From positions 269,887 to 333,886 of the forward strand of contig JADJMW010000004.1 of NCBI GenBank assembly GCA_016709385.1: a stretch of 64,000 bases of DNA. Direction: 5' to 3'. A program made the translations under genes and the position numbers. This document shows positions 42,114-51,056 of the stretch, piece by piece. The notes under the pieces were generated by a model. It was not told where the DNA came from. It searched no databases and saw only the letters and a program-made list of their open reading frames with translations. How positions within the stretch are numbered: position 1 is the stretch's first letter; every line of letters begins with the position of its first letter. The stretch is from Candidatus Rubrivivax defluviihabitans. Its GTDB lineage: Bacteria; Pseudomonadota; Gammaproteobacteria; Burkholderiales; Burkholderiaceae_C.

Positions 42114-43147
42114 CCGGCGTATCGGGCACCCCCTTGCTGGAGGTCGAGGATCTGCACAAGCACTATCCGGTGCGCGGCGGCGTGTGGGGCCGCCAGCTGG
42201 GCAGCATCCGGGCCGTGGCCGGTGTCAGCTTCCAGGTGCTGAAGGGGCAGACGCTGGGGCTGGTGGGCGAATCGGGCTGCGGCAAGAGCACGCTCGGCCG
42301 CACGCTGATGCGGCTGGAGGAACCCACCGCCGGCCGCGTGCGCTTCGAAGGCCGCGACCTGGCCGCGGCGCGCGGCGCCGAGTTGCTGAGCCTGCGCCGC
42401 GAGATCCAGATGGTGTTCCAGGACCCGTATTCCTCGCTCAACCCGCGCATGACGGTGGGCGAGATCGTGCGCGAGCCGCTGGTCGTGCACGGCATCGGGC
42501 GCAAGGCCGAACAGGTGCAGCGCGTGCGTGCGCTGTTCGAGACCGTGGGCCTGGCCGCGGATGCGATGTCGCGCTACCCGAGCGAATTCTCCGGCGGCCA
42601 GCGCCAGCGCATCGGCGTGGCGCGTGCGCTGGCGCTGAACCCCAAGCTGGTCATCGCCGACGAGCCGGTGTCGGCGCTCGACGTGTCGGTGCAGAGCCAG
42701 GTGCTCAACTTGATGGTGCGGCTGCAGCGCGAACGCGGGTTGACCTATGTCTTCATCAGCCACGACCTGAGCGTGGTGGAGCACGTGAGCGACGCGGTGG
42801 CCATCATGTACCTGGGGCGCATCGTCGAACAGGGCCCGGTGGACCGCATCTTCGGCCAGCCGGCCCACCCGTATACGCGGGCGCTGATGCAGGCCATTCC
42901 GTCCACGAATCCACGCCAGCGGCGCGAGACCGTGCCGCTGCAGGGCGAGACGCCCAGCCCGACGGCGACACCGCCGGGCTGTGTCTTCTCCAGCCGCTGC
43001 CCGCATGCCACAGACGCCTGCCGCGTGGCGATTCCGGCGCTGGAGGCCATCTCCGCCGCCGACGACCCCGCGCGCCGCCACGTGGTGGCCTGCGTGCGGC
43101 GCGACGAGATCGGCGCCTGGCCGCAACGGGCAGCCGTCGCGGCTTGA
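42110..43147 (+). CDS. peptide ABC transporter ATPase, DppF/OppF type
   Basis: 345 residues. GTG 42110 overlaps the preceding stop (GTGA) and has GGGGGCGGAA upstream; the open frame runs back to 42062. It has Walker A GESGCGKSTLGR, Q-loop VFQDPYSSLNPRM, signature SEFSGGQRQRIGVARAL and Walker B LVIADEPVSALDV. The C-terminal PPGCVFSSRCPHATDAC carries the cysteines of the OppF branch. It should pair with the preceding ATPase to drive the YejB/YejE channel. It is the last gene of the operon, and its stop lies within the first copy of a 13-base tandem duplication. Confidence 0.92.
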   Translation: MTGVSGTPLLEVEDLHKHYPVRGGVWGRQLGSIRAVAGVSFQVLKGQTLGLVGESGCGKSTLGRTLMRLEEPTAGRVRFEGRDLAAARGAELLSLRREIQMVFQDPYSSLNPRMTVGEIVREPLVVHGIGRKAEQVQRVRALFETVGLAADAMSRYPSEFSGGQRQRIGVARALALNPKLVIADEPVSALDVSVQSQVLNLMVRLQRERGLTYVFISHDLSVVEHVSDAVAIMYLGRIVEQGPVDRIFGQPAHPYTRALMQAIPSTNPRQRRETVPLQGETPSPTATPPGCVFSSRCPHATDACRVAIPALEAISAADDPARRHVVACVRRDEIGAWPQRAAVAA

Positions 43148-43166
43148 CGTTGCGGCTTGACGTTGC
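43141..43166. repeat. 13-base perfect tandem duplication
   Basis: GGCTTGACGTTGC is repeated twice without a gap, at 43141-43153 and 43154-43166. The stop codon of the second ATPase gene (43145-43147) lies in the first copy, so the second copy is purely downstream. It looks like a recent slippage duplication and has no evident function. Confidence 0.8.
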
Positions 43167-43200
43167 GATCGCGGCGACTGCGCGCTCGACTTTGCCGCCG

Positions 43201-43218
43201 CTCCCGCCTGGGCGGGAG
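43201..43218. repeat. GC-rich palindrome between convergent genes
   Basis: CTCCCGCC at 43201-43208 and GGCGGGAG at 43211-43218 pair perfectly around two bases. It lies between the convergent peptide transporter operon and rdgC and could stall or stabilise both transcripts. No T-run follows on either strand, so a Rho-independent terminator is not supported. Confidence 0.5.
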
Positions 43219-43254
43219 AGGGAGCCAATCCAATCCAACGGCAGCGAAGGGGTA

Positions 43255-44256
43255 TCAGGCGGGCACTTCGTCCCAGGGCGCCGTGTCGGGCGCGGCGGCC
43301 GCTGCCGCCGAGGCCGCTGCCGCCGGTGTCGGCACGCCGGCCTGCCGCTCGTGCAGGCCACCCAGGGCTTCGATCAAGGCCGGCAGCAGCTGCCGCAACT
43401 CGCCTGTGAAGAGGGCCACGTCGGTGTCGAAGCCGTTGTCGTCCGTGCCCGAGCTGGCGGCATCGGTGCCCGCGCCTTCCAGCACCCCATCCAGCAGCTG
43501 GATCTTCTTCAGCGTCAGCGCTTCCGTCAGCACGAACGAGACGCGGCCGGCCCAGGTCAGCGCCAGCTGCGTGGGCAGCTTGCCTTGGCGGATATGCTCG
43601 GCCACCTCGTCGATCTCCAGCGTGTGGCGCGTGTAGCGCACGCTGGCCTTCTCGCTGTCGGGTTGCTTGAGTTCGCACTCGCGGTCGACGCTGAAGCCGG
43701 CCGGCGCCTCCTTCTCGGCCAGCCAGGCGGACATCGCCGTGGCCGGCGACAGCACGGTCTGCAGCAGGCTCAGCTTCAGGCCGCCGCCCAGCAGTTCGAT
43801 CAGCTGCGTCACCACGCCGTCGGCCTTCTTCGTGCTGCCGGCTCCCACCCACAGCGTGCGCGCGGCCGGGTCCAGCCAGACCAGGGTATCGGTGCGCCTG
43901 GGGAACGCGCGCGGCAGCAGCGCATGCACCACGGCTTCCTTCAACTCCTTGGCCTGCTTGCCCTTGGGCCGGCGGCCGGTCTGCTGCTCGATGGCCTCCA
44001 GCTGTGCCTGCAGCTGCGTCTTCACCACGCTGCCCGGCACCGCCTTGGTCTCGGTGCAGAGCCTGAACACCAGCTGGCCGGCCACGCTTTCGGCCAGTGC
44101 CGCATGCTTGTCGCCGCGTGGTGCGACCCAGCCGGCGGACAGGGGCTGCGTGGCGCCGCATTCGACGAAGGGTGCCGCAGACAAGCGGCTTTCGATCTCG
44201 GCGAGGGAGGGCGGCTCCCAGTGTTCGATGTGGTAGACGAGGGCGTTCTTGAACAT
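43255..44256 (-). CDS. rdgC: recombination-associated protein RdgC
   Basis: 333 residues from ATG 44256. Diagnostic segments are MFKNALVYHI at the start, then QLVFRLCTETKAVPGSVVK, GRRPKGKQAKELKEAV, FPRRTDTLVWLD, and ALTWAGRVSFVLTEALTLKKIQ. RdgC forms a ring-shaped dimer around double-stranded DNA and limits RecA activity. An Ala-rich tail (about 305-325) is an extension. The gene converges on the peptide transporter operon and is followed upstream by tryptophanase on the same strand, 168 bases away. Confidence 0.95.
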   Translation of the reverse strand: MFKNALVYHIEHWEPPSLAEIESRLSAAPFVECGATQPLSAGWVAPRGDKHAALAESVAGQLVFRLCTETKAVPGSVVKTQLQAQLEAIEQQTGRRPKGKQAKELKEAVVHALLPRAFPRRTDTLVWLDPAARTLWVGAGSTKKADGVVTQLIELLGGGLKLSLLQTVLSPATAMSAWLAEKEAPAGFSVDRECELKQPDSEKASVRYTRHTLEIDEVAEHIRQGKLPTQLALTWAGRVSFVLTEALTLKKIQLLDGVLEGAGTDAASSGTDDNGFDTDVALFTGELRQLLPALIEALGGLHERQAGVPTPAAAASAAAAAAPDTAPWDEVPA

Positions 44257-44424
44257 GGTGGCGTGAGGGCAGGGCGGTGTGCGCCCGAGTCGGGGCTGGC
44301 GAGTGTAGTTCGCGGGCCGGAGCCTTCGGTTCGGCTGCAGACCTGCGACGCGACCGTGCGCAGACGCACGGGGATGTCGTGGCCGGGAGCGTGATCGAGC
44401 CGGCCGAAGGCGCCGGCGCGGAAC

Positions 44425-45795
44425 TCACACCCACTCGCACTCGCAGGTGAAGTGGCGCAGGAAGGGGGGCTGCCTGACGATGCGTACGCCACGGATGCCG
44501 GCGGCCTTGTGCCGCAGTTCGGCGATCACCTCGGCGGCATAGTCGAAATGGGACTGCGTATACATGCGGCGCGGAAAGGCCAGCCGCACCAGTTCCATGC
44601 GGTGGTAGGTCTCGCTGCCGTCGGCCAGCCGCTTGCCGAACATCACCGAGCCGATCTCCACGCCGCGGATGCCGCCTTCCAGGTACAGCGCATTGCACAG
44701 CGCCCAGGCCGGGTAATGCGCCACCGGCATGTCGGGCAGCACGGTGCGGGCGTCGATGTAGACCGCGTGGCCGCCGGTGGGCTTGACGAAGCCCACGCCG
44801 GCCGCTTCGAGCCGCTCGCCCAGGTACTCTGCCGTGCGCAGGCGGTAGCGCAGGTAGTCTTCCTGCAGGCCTTCCTCCAGGCCCACCGCCATGGCCTCCA
44901 GGTCGCGCCCGGCCAGGCCGCCGTAGGTGGGGAAGCCCTCGGCCATGATCAGGCCGTTGCGCACGCCGTCGACCCAGGTGTCGTGGCGCAGCGCGATGAA
45001 GCCGCCCATGTTCACCATGCCGTCCTTTTTCGCACTCATGGTGCAGCCGTCGGCGTAGGAAAACATCTCCTGCGCGATCTCGCGCACGGGCGTGTTCTCG
45101 TAGCCCGGTTCGCGCAGCTTGATGAACATGGCGTTTTCGGCGAAACGGCACACGTCCATGATCAGCGGCTTGCCGTGCTGCCGCAGCAGCTGCGCATAGG
45201 CGCGGATATTGGCCATGGACACCGGCTGGCCGCCGCCGGTGTTGTTGGTGACGGTGATCATGCCGAAGGGGATGCGGTGGCCCTCGACCTGCAGCACCGC
45301 CTCGGCGCGCTCGAGGTCGATATTGCCCTTGAACGGGTGCAGCAGCGCCGGCTGCAGGCCCTCGGGAATGACCAGGTCCAGCGCCTCGACGCCCAGGTAT
45401 TCGAGGTTGGCGCGCGTGGTGTCGAAGTGGCTGTTGTTGGGCACCAGTTCGCCCTTCCTGCACACCGCGGTGAACAGCACCTTCTCGGCCGCGCGGCCCT
45501 GGTGCGTGGGCACGAAGTGCTTCATGCCGGTGATGTCCTGCACCACCGCCTGCAGCCGGTAGAAGCTCCGCGCGCCGGCATAACTCTCGTCGCCTTCCAT
45601 GATGGCGCCCCACTGGCGCGACGACATGGCGCCGGTGCCGGAGTCGGTGAGCCAGTCGATCAGCACGTCCTCGGCGCGCAGCTGGAAGACATTGAGCCGG
45701 GCCGCTACCAGCAGGCGTTCGCGCTCGGCGCGCGTGGTCATGCGGATCGGTTCGACGGACTTGATGCGGAAGGGTTCGATCAGCGTCTTGGGCAT
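44425..45795 (-). CDS. tnaA: tryptophanase (tryptophan indole-lyase)
   Basis: 456 residues from ATG 45795. It belongs to the tryptophanase/tyrosine phenol-lyase family of PLP enzymes: EPFRIKSVEPI at the start, LTDSGTGAMS, VPTHQGRAAE, GGQPVSMANIRAY, and the PLP lysine in CTMSAKKDGM. Two positions separate the family members. Tyrosine phenol-lyase has a threonine (Thr124) and an arginine (Arg381) that hold the phenol; tryptophanase has aspartate and isoleucine. Here the segments read HFDTTR and RGVEIGS, so tryptophanase is favoured. It would split L-tryptophan into indole, pyruvate and ammonia. No tnaC leader peptide or tnaB permease is visible nearby, unlike in E. coli. Confidence 0.8.
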   Translation of the reverse strand: MPKTLIEPFRIKSVEPIRMTTRAERERLLVAARLNVFQLRAEDVLIDWLTDSGTGAMSSRQWGAIMEGDESYAGARSFYRLQAVVQDITGMKHFVPTHQGRAAEKVLFTAVCRKGELVPNNSHFDTTRANLEYLGVEALDLVIPEGLQPALLHPFKGNIDLERAEAVLQVEGHRIPFGMITVTNNTGGGQPVSMANIRAYAQLLRQHGKPLIMDVCRFAENAMFIKLREPGYENTPVREIAQEMFSYADGCTMSAKKDGMVNMGGFIALRHDTWVDGVRNGLIMAEGFPTYGGLAGRDLEAMAVGLEEGLQEDYLRYRLRTAEYLGERLEAAGVGFVKPTGGHAVYIDARTVLPDMPVAHYPAWALCNALYLEGGIRGVEIGSVMFGKRLADGSETYHRMELVRLAFPRRMYTQSHFDYAAEVIAELRHKAAGIRGVRIVRQPPFLRHFTCECEWV

Positions 45796-45949
45796 GGCAT
45801 AGGGATGCGGTGGCGGGATGCCGGGAAAGCTATCACCGCCGGCACTGCCGTGGTGTCGGCTAATGCCAACAGATGGATCGCCGCAGCGCTTCGCGCCGGC
45901 GCTCCGGGACAATCGGCTTTCGCCCACCACCGCGACGAGAACCGCCCCG

Positions 45950-46867
45950 ATGGCCATCCAATGGTTTCCCGGCCACATGCATACCACCCGGCTGGCGCTG
46001 GTGCAGCGGCTGAAGTCGGGCATCGACGTGGTGGTCGAGTTGCTCGATGCGCGGCTGCCGGGCGCCAGCGCCAACCCGCTGCTGGCCACGCTGACGGCGG
46101 CCAGGCCGGCATTGAAGGTGCTGAACAAGCAGGACCTGGCCGACCCGGCGCGCACGGCGCTGTGGCTGGACCACTACAACGCCCAGCCCGCCACGCGGGC
46201 GATCGGCCTGGACGCCAGCGAGCCCGCGCCGGCGGCGCGGCTGATCGCCGCCTGCCGCGCCCTGGCGCCGCTGCGTGGCGGCATGGTCAAGCCGCTGCGG
46301 GTGCTGGTCTGCGGCATCCCCAACGTGGGCAAGAGCACGCTGATCAATACGCTGGTGCGGCGCAAGGCGGCCAAGACCGGCGACGAGGCCGGCATCACCA
46401 AGACCGAGCAGGTGATCGCGCTGGCCAGCGACGTGACGCTGTTCGACACCCCAGGCATGTTGTGGCCGCGCATCACGGTGCCGCAGAGCGGCCTGCACCT
46501 GGCCGCCAGCGGCGCCATCGGCCGCAATGCCTACGACGAGCAGGAAGTGGCGCTGGCGCTGCTGGAACGGCTGCAGGCGAGCTACCCTGCCGCCCTGGCT
46601 GGGCGTTACAAGCTGCCTGATCCGGTGGCCCTGGCGGCCCTGCAGGCCGACGCGCTGCTGGGCCTGATCGCGCGCCAGCGTGGCCTGGTTCAGAGCAAGG
46701 GACGGCTCGACCTGCAAAAGGCCGCCGAGGCGGTGCTGAACGACTTTCGCTGCGGCGCGCTGGGGCGCATCACACTGGAAACGCCCGCGGAGCATGCGGC
46801 CTGGGTGGCCGCCGGCGAAGCGCAGGACGCGGCGCGGCGGGCCAGGAAGGCGCGCCCGGCGGGGTGA
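45950..46867 (+). CDS. ylqF: ribosome biogenesis GTPase YlqF (RbgA)
   Basis: 305 residues from ATG 45950, chosen because the fold begins AIQWFPGHMHTTRL. It is a circularly permuted GTPase: the G4 motif NKQD (near residue 47) comes before G1 GIPNVGKST (near 123), followed by G2 and G3 DTPGML. The C-terminal helical part has LQKAAEAVLNDFRCGALGRITLE. RbgA proteins help mature the large ribosomal subunit. It is divergent from tryptophanase with 154 bases between the starts, and convergent with the SET-domain gene. Confidence 0.92.
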   Translation: MAIQWFPGHMHTTRLALVQRLKSGIDVVVELLDARLPGASANPLLATLTAARPALKVLNKQDLADPARTALWLDHYNAQPATRAIGLDASEPAPAARLIAACRALAPLRGGMVKPLRVLVCGIPNVGKSTLINTLVRRKAAKTGDEAGITKTEQVIALASDVTLFDTPGMLWPRITVPQSGLHLAASGAIGRNAYDEQEVALALLERLQASYPAALAGRYKLPDPVALAALQADALLGLIARQRGLVQSKGRLDLQKAAEAVLNDFRCGALGRITLETPAEHAAWVAAGEAQDAARRARKARPAG

Positions 46868-46892
46868 GTTCTCAGGCCACGACGGCGCGCCC

Positions 46893-47375
46893 CTACAGCG
46901 CGCCGCGGCAGCCCGGCGCGCCACAGCGGCAGGCCAGCCGGCCTTCGTGGTGCGTCTCGCCGTAGTCCACCGTGATCTCCTCGCCGGCATCGATGGCGCG
47001 CAGCGCATAGAACTCCACCCGCCCCTGGCGAATGCACAGCCGGGCGTTGGGCCGGCAGCTGTGGTTGGTGTAACGCATCGGGTCGGCGCTCTTGCTGAAG
47101 TCGATGGCCTTCCGTTCCGACAGCTCGACGATCATGATGCGCTCGCTGCGCGTGGCGCGGATGCGCGCTTCGGCCACGCTGATGCTTTCGCCGCGGATCT
47201 CGCCGATCTTCAGCCGCGGCGGGATGGCCTCGGCGGCGAAGGCGCCCTGGCCGTCGATGCGGCTCGGCGCCGGCACGACGGCAAACTTCTGGTACGCCGG
47301 CCGGCCGGCGACGGGCGGCGCTGGGCGCTCCAGCCGGGTCTGGCGGGCGGGATTCGGTGGCTTCCTGGCGGGCAT
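46893..47375 (-). CDS. SET-domain protein (putative lysine methyltransferase)
   Basis: 160 residues from ATG 47375. A basic, Pro-rich N-terminus (1-30) is followed by a compact SET domain: SRIDGQGAFAAEAIPP, then MRYTNHSCRPNARL with the Asn-His cofactor-binding pair and GEEITVDYGE with the catalytic-site tyrosine. The C-terminus CRCGAPGCRGAL is a post-SET zinc-binding cluster. SET enzymes transfer methyl groups from S-adenosylmethionine to lysine side chains, and are mostly eukaryotic. Bacterial members exist, with few known targets. The stop is 26 bases from that of ylqF (convergent), and the gene is divergent from smc. Confidence 0.88.
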   Translation of the reverse strand: MPARKPPNPARQTRLERPAPPVAGRPAYQKFAVVPAPSRIDGQGAFAAEAIPPRLKIGEIRGESISVAEARIRATRSERIMIVELSERKAIDFSKSADPMRYTNHSCRPNARLCIRQGRVEFYALRAIDAGEEITVDYGETHHEGRLACRCGAPGCRGAL

Positions 47376-47507
47376 GGGCTCGAGGCTCGGGTGGAGGTCA
47401 GGGTGCTATTATCCGGACGTGTCCGCGCTCCCGTTCAGAGCGCATTTGTTCTTTCAAATCAACCACTTGCACGCGCCTCCCGGCGCCTGCGCGGCACCCC
47501 GGAGCCG

Positions 47508-50500
47508 ATGCGCCTCACCTCGATCAAGCTCTCAGGCTTCAAGTCCTTCGCCGAGCCCACCACCTTCCAGCTGCCGGGCCAGCGCGTCGGCGTGGTGGGG
47601 CCGAACGGCTGCGGCAAGAGCAACATCATCGACGCCGTGCGCTGGGTGCTGGGCGAGAGCAAGGCCAGCGAACTGCGCGGCGAGTCGATGCAGGACGTGA
47701 TCTTCAACGGCTCCACCAGCCGCAAGCCGGCCAGCCGCGCCAGCGTGGAACTGGTCTTCGACAACACCCTGGCGCGCGCCGGCGGGCAGTGGAATACCTA
47801 CGCCGAGATCGCCGTGCGGCGCGTGCTCACGCGCGACGGCACCAGCAGCTACTACATCAACGGCCAGCCGGTGCGCCGGCGCGACGTGCAGGACGTCTTC
47901 CTGGGCACGGGCCTGGGGCCGCGCGCCTACGCCATCATCGGCCAGGGCACCATCAGCCGAATCATCGAATCGCGTCCCGAAGAGTTGCGCCTGTTCCTGG
48001 AAGAGGCCGCCGGGGTCAGCAAATACAAGGAGCGCCGCCGCGAGACCGAGAACCGGCTGAAGGACACGCGCGAGAACCTGGTTCGGGTGGACGACATCCT
48101 GCGCGAACTCAATGCCAACCTGGAGAAGCTGGAAAAGCAGGCCGAGGTGGCGACGTTGTACCGCGCGCTGCAGGAGCAGGGCACGCTCAAGCTGCACCAG
48201 CTTTGGTTCCTGAAGCACCGCGACGCGGCCAGCGAGGAAGAGCGCGTCAAGGTGTCGATGGCCGAGGCCGCGAATGCGCTGGAGTCGCGCCTGGCCGAGT
48301 TGCGCGCGGTGGAAGCCGAACTGGAATCGGTGCGCCAGGCGCATTACGCGGCCAATGACGAACTGCACGCAAGGCAGGGCGCCTTGGGCGTGGCGGCGCT
48401 GGAAGTGAGCCGGCTCGAGGAACGCATCCGCTATGTCGTCGAAGGCCGGCGGCGGGCCGAGGCCCGGCTGGCCGAGCTGACGGAGCAGAACGCGCAGTGG
48501 GCCGACCGCCAGGCCGTCGCCGGTGTGGAGCTCGAGGCGATTGCCGCGCAGATGGTGGCCGGCGAGGAACAAGCCACCGTGCTGGCGGCGCAGGCCGAGG
48601 AGCAGGCGCTGGAATTGCCCGCCTTCGAGGACGCCGTGCGCGCCGCGCAGGCGGCCAGCAACCAGCAGCGTGCGCTGGTGTCGCAGGTGCAGCAGCAGAT
48701 CCAGGTGCTGGCGGCCGAGAACCGCAGCGTGGAGGAACAGTCGCGCCAGCTCAAGGGCCGGCGCGAGCGCCTGGCCGGCGAACGGCAGGGCTTGCAGGCG
48801 CCCGACGCGGCGCGCATCGAAGCCCTTGCCGCCCAGGAGGCCGAGGCCCAGGAAGCGCTGCAGCTGGCCGAGGCGCGGCTGCACGAACTGGCCGAGCAGG
48901 TGCCCAGCCTGGACGAACAGCGCCGCGCCGCGCAGGACCGGGTGAACCGCGAATCGGGCCGGCTGGCCGAACTCGGCGCCCGGCTCGAAGCGCTGCGCGC
49001 GCTGCAGGACAAGGTGCAGACCGAGGGCAAGCTCAAGCCCTGGCTCGACAAGCATGGCCTGGGCGGCCTGCAAGGCCTGTGGATGCAGGTGCATATCGAA
49101 TCCGGTTGGGAGACGGCGCTGGAGTCCGCCCTGCGCGAGCGCCTCAATGCGCTGGCCGTGGGGCGGCTGGACAGCGTGCGCGCCTTCGCCGCCGACGCGC
49201 CGCCGGCCAAGCTGGCGTTCTATGCGCTGCAGGACCTATGGACCGGCGCCGCGATGGCCGTGCCGGGTGGCGCCTTGCAGTCCACGCACCAGACCCTGCC
49301 GCGCCTGGCCAACCTGCTGCGCCTGGGTGACGCGGGCCTGAAGGCGCTGCTGGGCGACTGGCTGGAGGGTGTCTATACGGCTTCGTCGATAGACGAAGCG
49401 CTGGCGCAGCGCACGCGCCTGACCCACGGCGAAGTGATCATGACGCGCGAAGGCCACGCCGTGTCGCAGCATGCCGTGGCCTTCTATGCGCCCGACTCCG
49501 AACAGGCCGGCCTGCTGGCGCGCGCGCAGGAGATCGAAAACCTCGACCGCCAGCGGCGCGCGCAGGCGCTTATCGGCGACGAATCGCGCAGCGCCTCGGT
49601 GCGGCTGGAAGCTCAGTACACCGATGCCGCGCAGCGACTGCAGTCGGCGCGCCGCGAGGCTGCCGAGGCGCAGAACCGGGCGCACGGTCTGCACGTGGAA
49701 TGGCTGCGGCTGACGCAACAGGCGGAATCCGCCAGCTCGCGGCGCGAACAGCTCGGCGGCGAACTGACCGAGATCGACGCCCAGCTCGGAGGGCTCGAGG
49801 AACGCCGCGTCACGGCCGAGGGCCGCTTCGAGGAGCTCGACCTGCAGCTGGCGCAGACGCAGGAACGCCATGCCGAACTCGACGACGCCGTGATCGCCGC
49901 CGAACGCCGCCTGGGGCAGGCGCGCGAGCAGCAGCGAACGCTGGAGCGCCAGGCACAGGAAGCCCGATTCCAGGCGCGTGCGCTGGCGGCACGGCAGGGC
50001 GAACTGCAGCGCAGCGTGGAAACCGCGGCGGCGCAGATGGTGGCCAATGTGCAGGCCGGCGACCAGCTGCAACTGGAACTGGGTGGCTTCGACGATGCGG
50101 CCGCCAGCTCGGGCCTGCAGACCGCGCTGGCGCTCAAGCTCGAACGCGAGCAGGCGTTGGGCCTGGCGCGCAGCCTCTACGACGACCTGAGCGCGCAGCT
50201 CAAGCGCGCCGACGAACAGCGCCTGGCCCACGAGCGCAGCCTGGACCCGCTGCGCCAGCGCATCACGCAACTGCAGCTCGACTTGCAGGCGGCGCACCTG
50301 GGTGGTGCGCAATATCTGGACCAGCTCGTCGCGGCCCAGGTCGATCTGGAGGCCTTGTCGCTCGGCATCGAGGACGGCGGCGTGAAGCTCTGGGGCCTGC
50401 AGACCGAGATCGACCGCATCCAGAAGGACATCAATGCGCTCGGCGCCGTCAACCTGGCAGCGCTGGACGAGCTGACGGCGTCACGCGAACGCAAGACCTT

Positions 50501-51056
50501 CCTCGACGCGCAGGAGGCCGACCTGCAGGAAGCCATGGCCACGCTGGAAGACGCCATCCAGAAGATCGACCTGGAGACACGTGAACTGCTGGCCACCACC
50601 TTCAACCAGGTCAACGAACATTTCGGCCGCATGTTCCCCAGCCTGTTCGGCGGCGGCCATGCGCGGCTGGTGATGACGGGCACCGAGATCCTGGACTCCG
50701 GCGTGCAGGTGATGGCGCAGCCGCCGGGCAAGAAGAACAGCACCATCCACCTGCTCAGTGGCGGCGAGAAGGCGCTGACCGCCATTGCGCTGGTGTTCGC
50801 GATCTTCCAGCTCAACCCGGCACCGTTCTGCCTGCTCGACGAAGTCGATGCGCCGCTGGACGACGCCAATACCGAGCGCTACCGGAAACTGGTGACGGAA
50901 ATGAGCGCGGGCACGCAGTTCCTCTTCATCAGCCACAACAAGATCGCCATGGAAATGGCCGAGCAGCTGATCGGCGTGACGATGCAGGAGCAGGGCGTCA
51001 GCCGCATCGTAGCGGTGGACATGGAATCGGCCGTCAGCCTGGCCGAAGCGGCATGA
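47508..51056 (+). CDS. smc: chromosome segregation ATPase SMC
   Basis: 1182 residues from ATG 47508 with GGAG at 47501-47504. The N-terminal head starts RLTSIKLSGFKSFAEPT, with Walker A GPNGCGKSN. Long Gln/Glu/Ala-rich coiled coils cover about 170-510 and 680-1000. The hinge lies between them, with LGGLQGLWMQVHIESGWE and DAPPAKLAFYAL. The C-terminal head has the ABC signature LLSGGEKALTAIALVFAIF and Walker B CLLDEVDAPLDDAN. SMC dimers extrude DNA loops and help separate chromosomes, usually with ScpA and ScpB, which are not in this window. The operon smc-zipA-ligA is typical of Burkholderiales. A TATTAT at 47407-47412 is a possible weak -10 box. Confidence 0.96.
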   Translation: MRLTSIKLSGFKSFAEPTTFQLPGQRVGVVGPNGCGKSNIIDAVRWVLGESKASELRGESMQDVIFNGSTSRKPASRASVELVFDNTLARAGGQWNTYAEIAVRRVLTRDGTSSYYINGQPVRRRDVQDVFLGTGLGPRAYAIIGQGTISRIIESRPEELRLFLEEAAGVSKYKERRRETENRLKDTRENLVRVDDILRELNANLEKLEKQAEVATLYRALQEQGTLKLHQLWFLKHRDAASEEERVKVSMAEAANALESRLAELRAVEAELESVRQAHYAANDELHARQGALGVAALEVSRLEERIRYVVEGRRRAEARLAELTEQNAQWADRQAVAGVELEAIAAQMVAGEEQATVLAAQAEEQALELPAFEDAVRAAQAASNQQRALVSQVQQQIQVLAAENRSVEEQSRQLKGRRERLAGERQGLQAPDAARIEALAAQEAEAQEALQLAEARLHELAEQVPSLDEQRRAAQDRVNRESGRLAELGARLEALRALQDKVQTEGKLKPWLDKHGLGGLQGLWMQVHIESGWETALESALRERLNALAVGRLDSVRAFAADAPPAKLAFYALQDLWTGAAMAVPGGALQSTHQTLPRLANLLRLGDAGLKALLGDWLEGVYTASSIDEALAQRTRLTHGEVIMTREGHAVSQHAVAFYAPDSEQAGLLARAQEIENLDRQRRAQALIGDESRSASVRLEAQYTDAAQRLQSARREAAEAQNRAHGLHVEWLRLTQQAESASSRREQLGGELTEIDAQLGGLEERRVTAEGRFEELDLQLAQTQERHAELDDAVIAAERRLGQAREQQRTLERQAQEARFQARALAARQGELQRSVETAAAQMVANVQAGDQLQLELGGFDDAAASSGLQTALALKLEREQALGLARSLYDDLSAQLKRADEQRLAHERSLDPLRQRITQLQLDLQAAHLGGAQYLDQLVAAQVDLEALSLGIEDGGVKLWGLQTEIDRIQKDINALGAVNLAALDELTASRERKTFLDAQEADLQEAMATLEDAIQKIDLETRELLATTFNQVNEHFGRMFPSLFGGGHARLVMTGTEILDSGVQVMAQPPGKKNSTIHLLSGGEKALTAIALVFAIFQLNPAPFCLLDEVDAPLDDANTERYRKLVTEMSAGTQFLFISHNKIAMEMAEQLIGVTMQEQGVSRIVAVDMESAVSLAEAA

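Noticed and set aside
43201..43218. Rho-independent terminator between the peptide transporter operon and rdgC
   Set aside because: The stem is perfect but the loop has only two bases and no T-run follows on either strand. Kept as a palindrome only.
44425..45795. Tyrosine phenol-lyase
   Set aside because: The residues that bind phenol in that enzyme (Thr124 and Arg381) are replaced here by the Asp and Ile of tryptophanase.
47395..47507. A strong promoter for smc
   Set aside because: TATTAT at 47407-47412 is a fair -10 box, but no -35 box lies at a proper distance, so it is mentioned only under smc.
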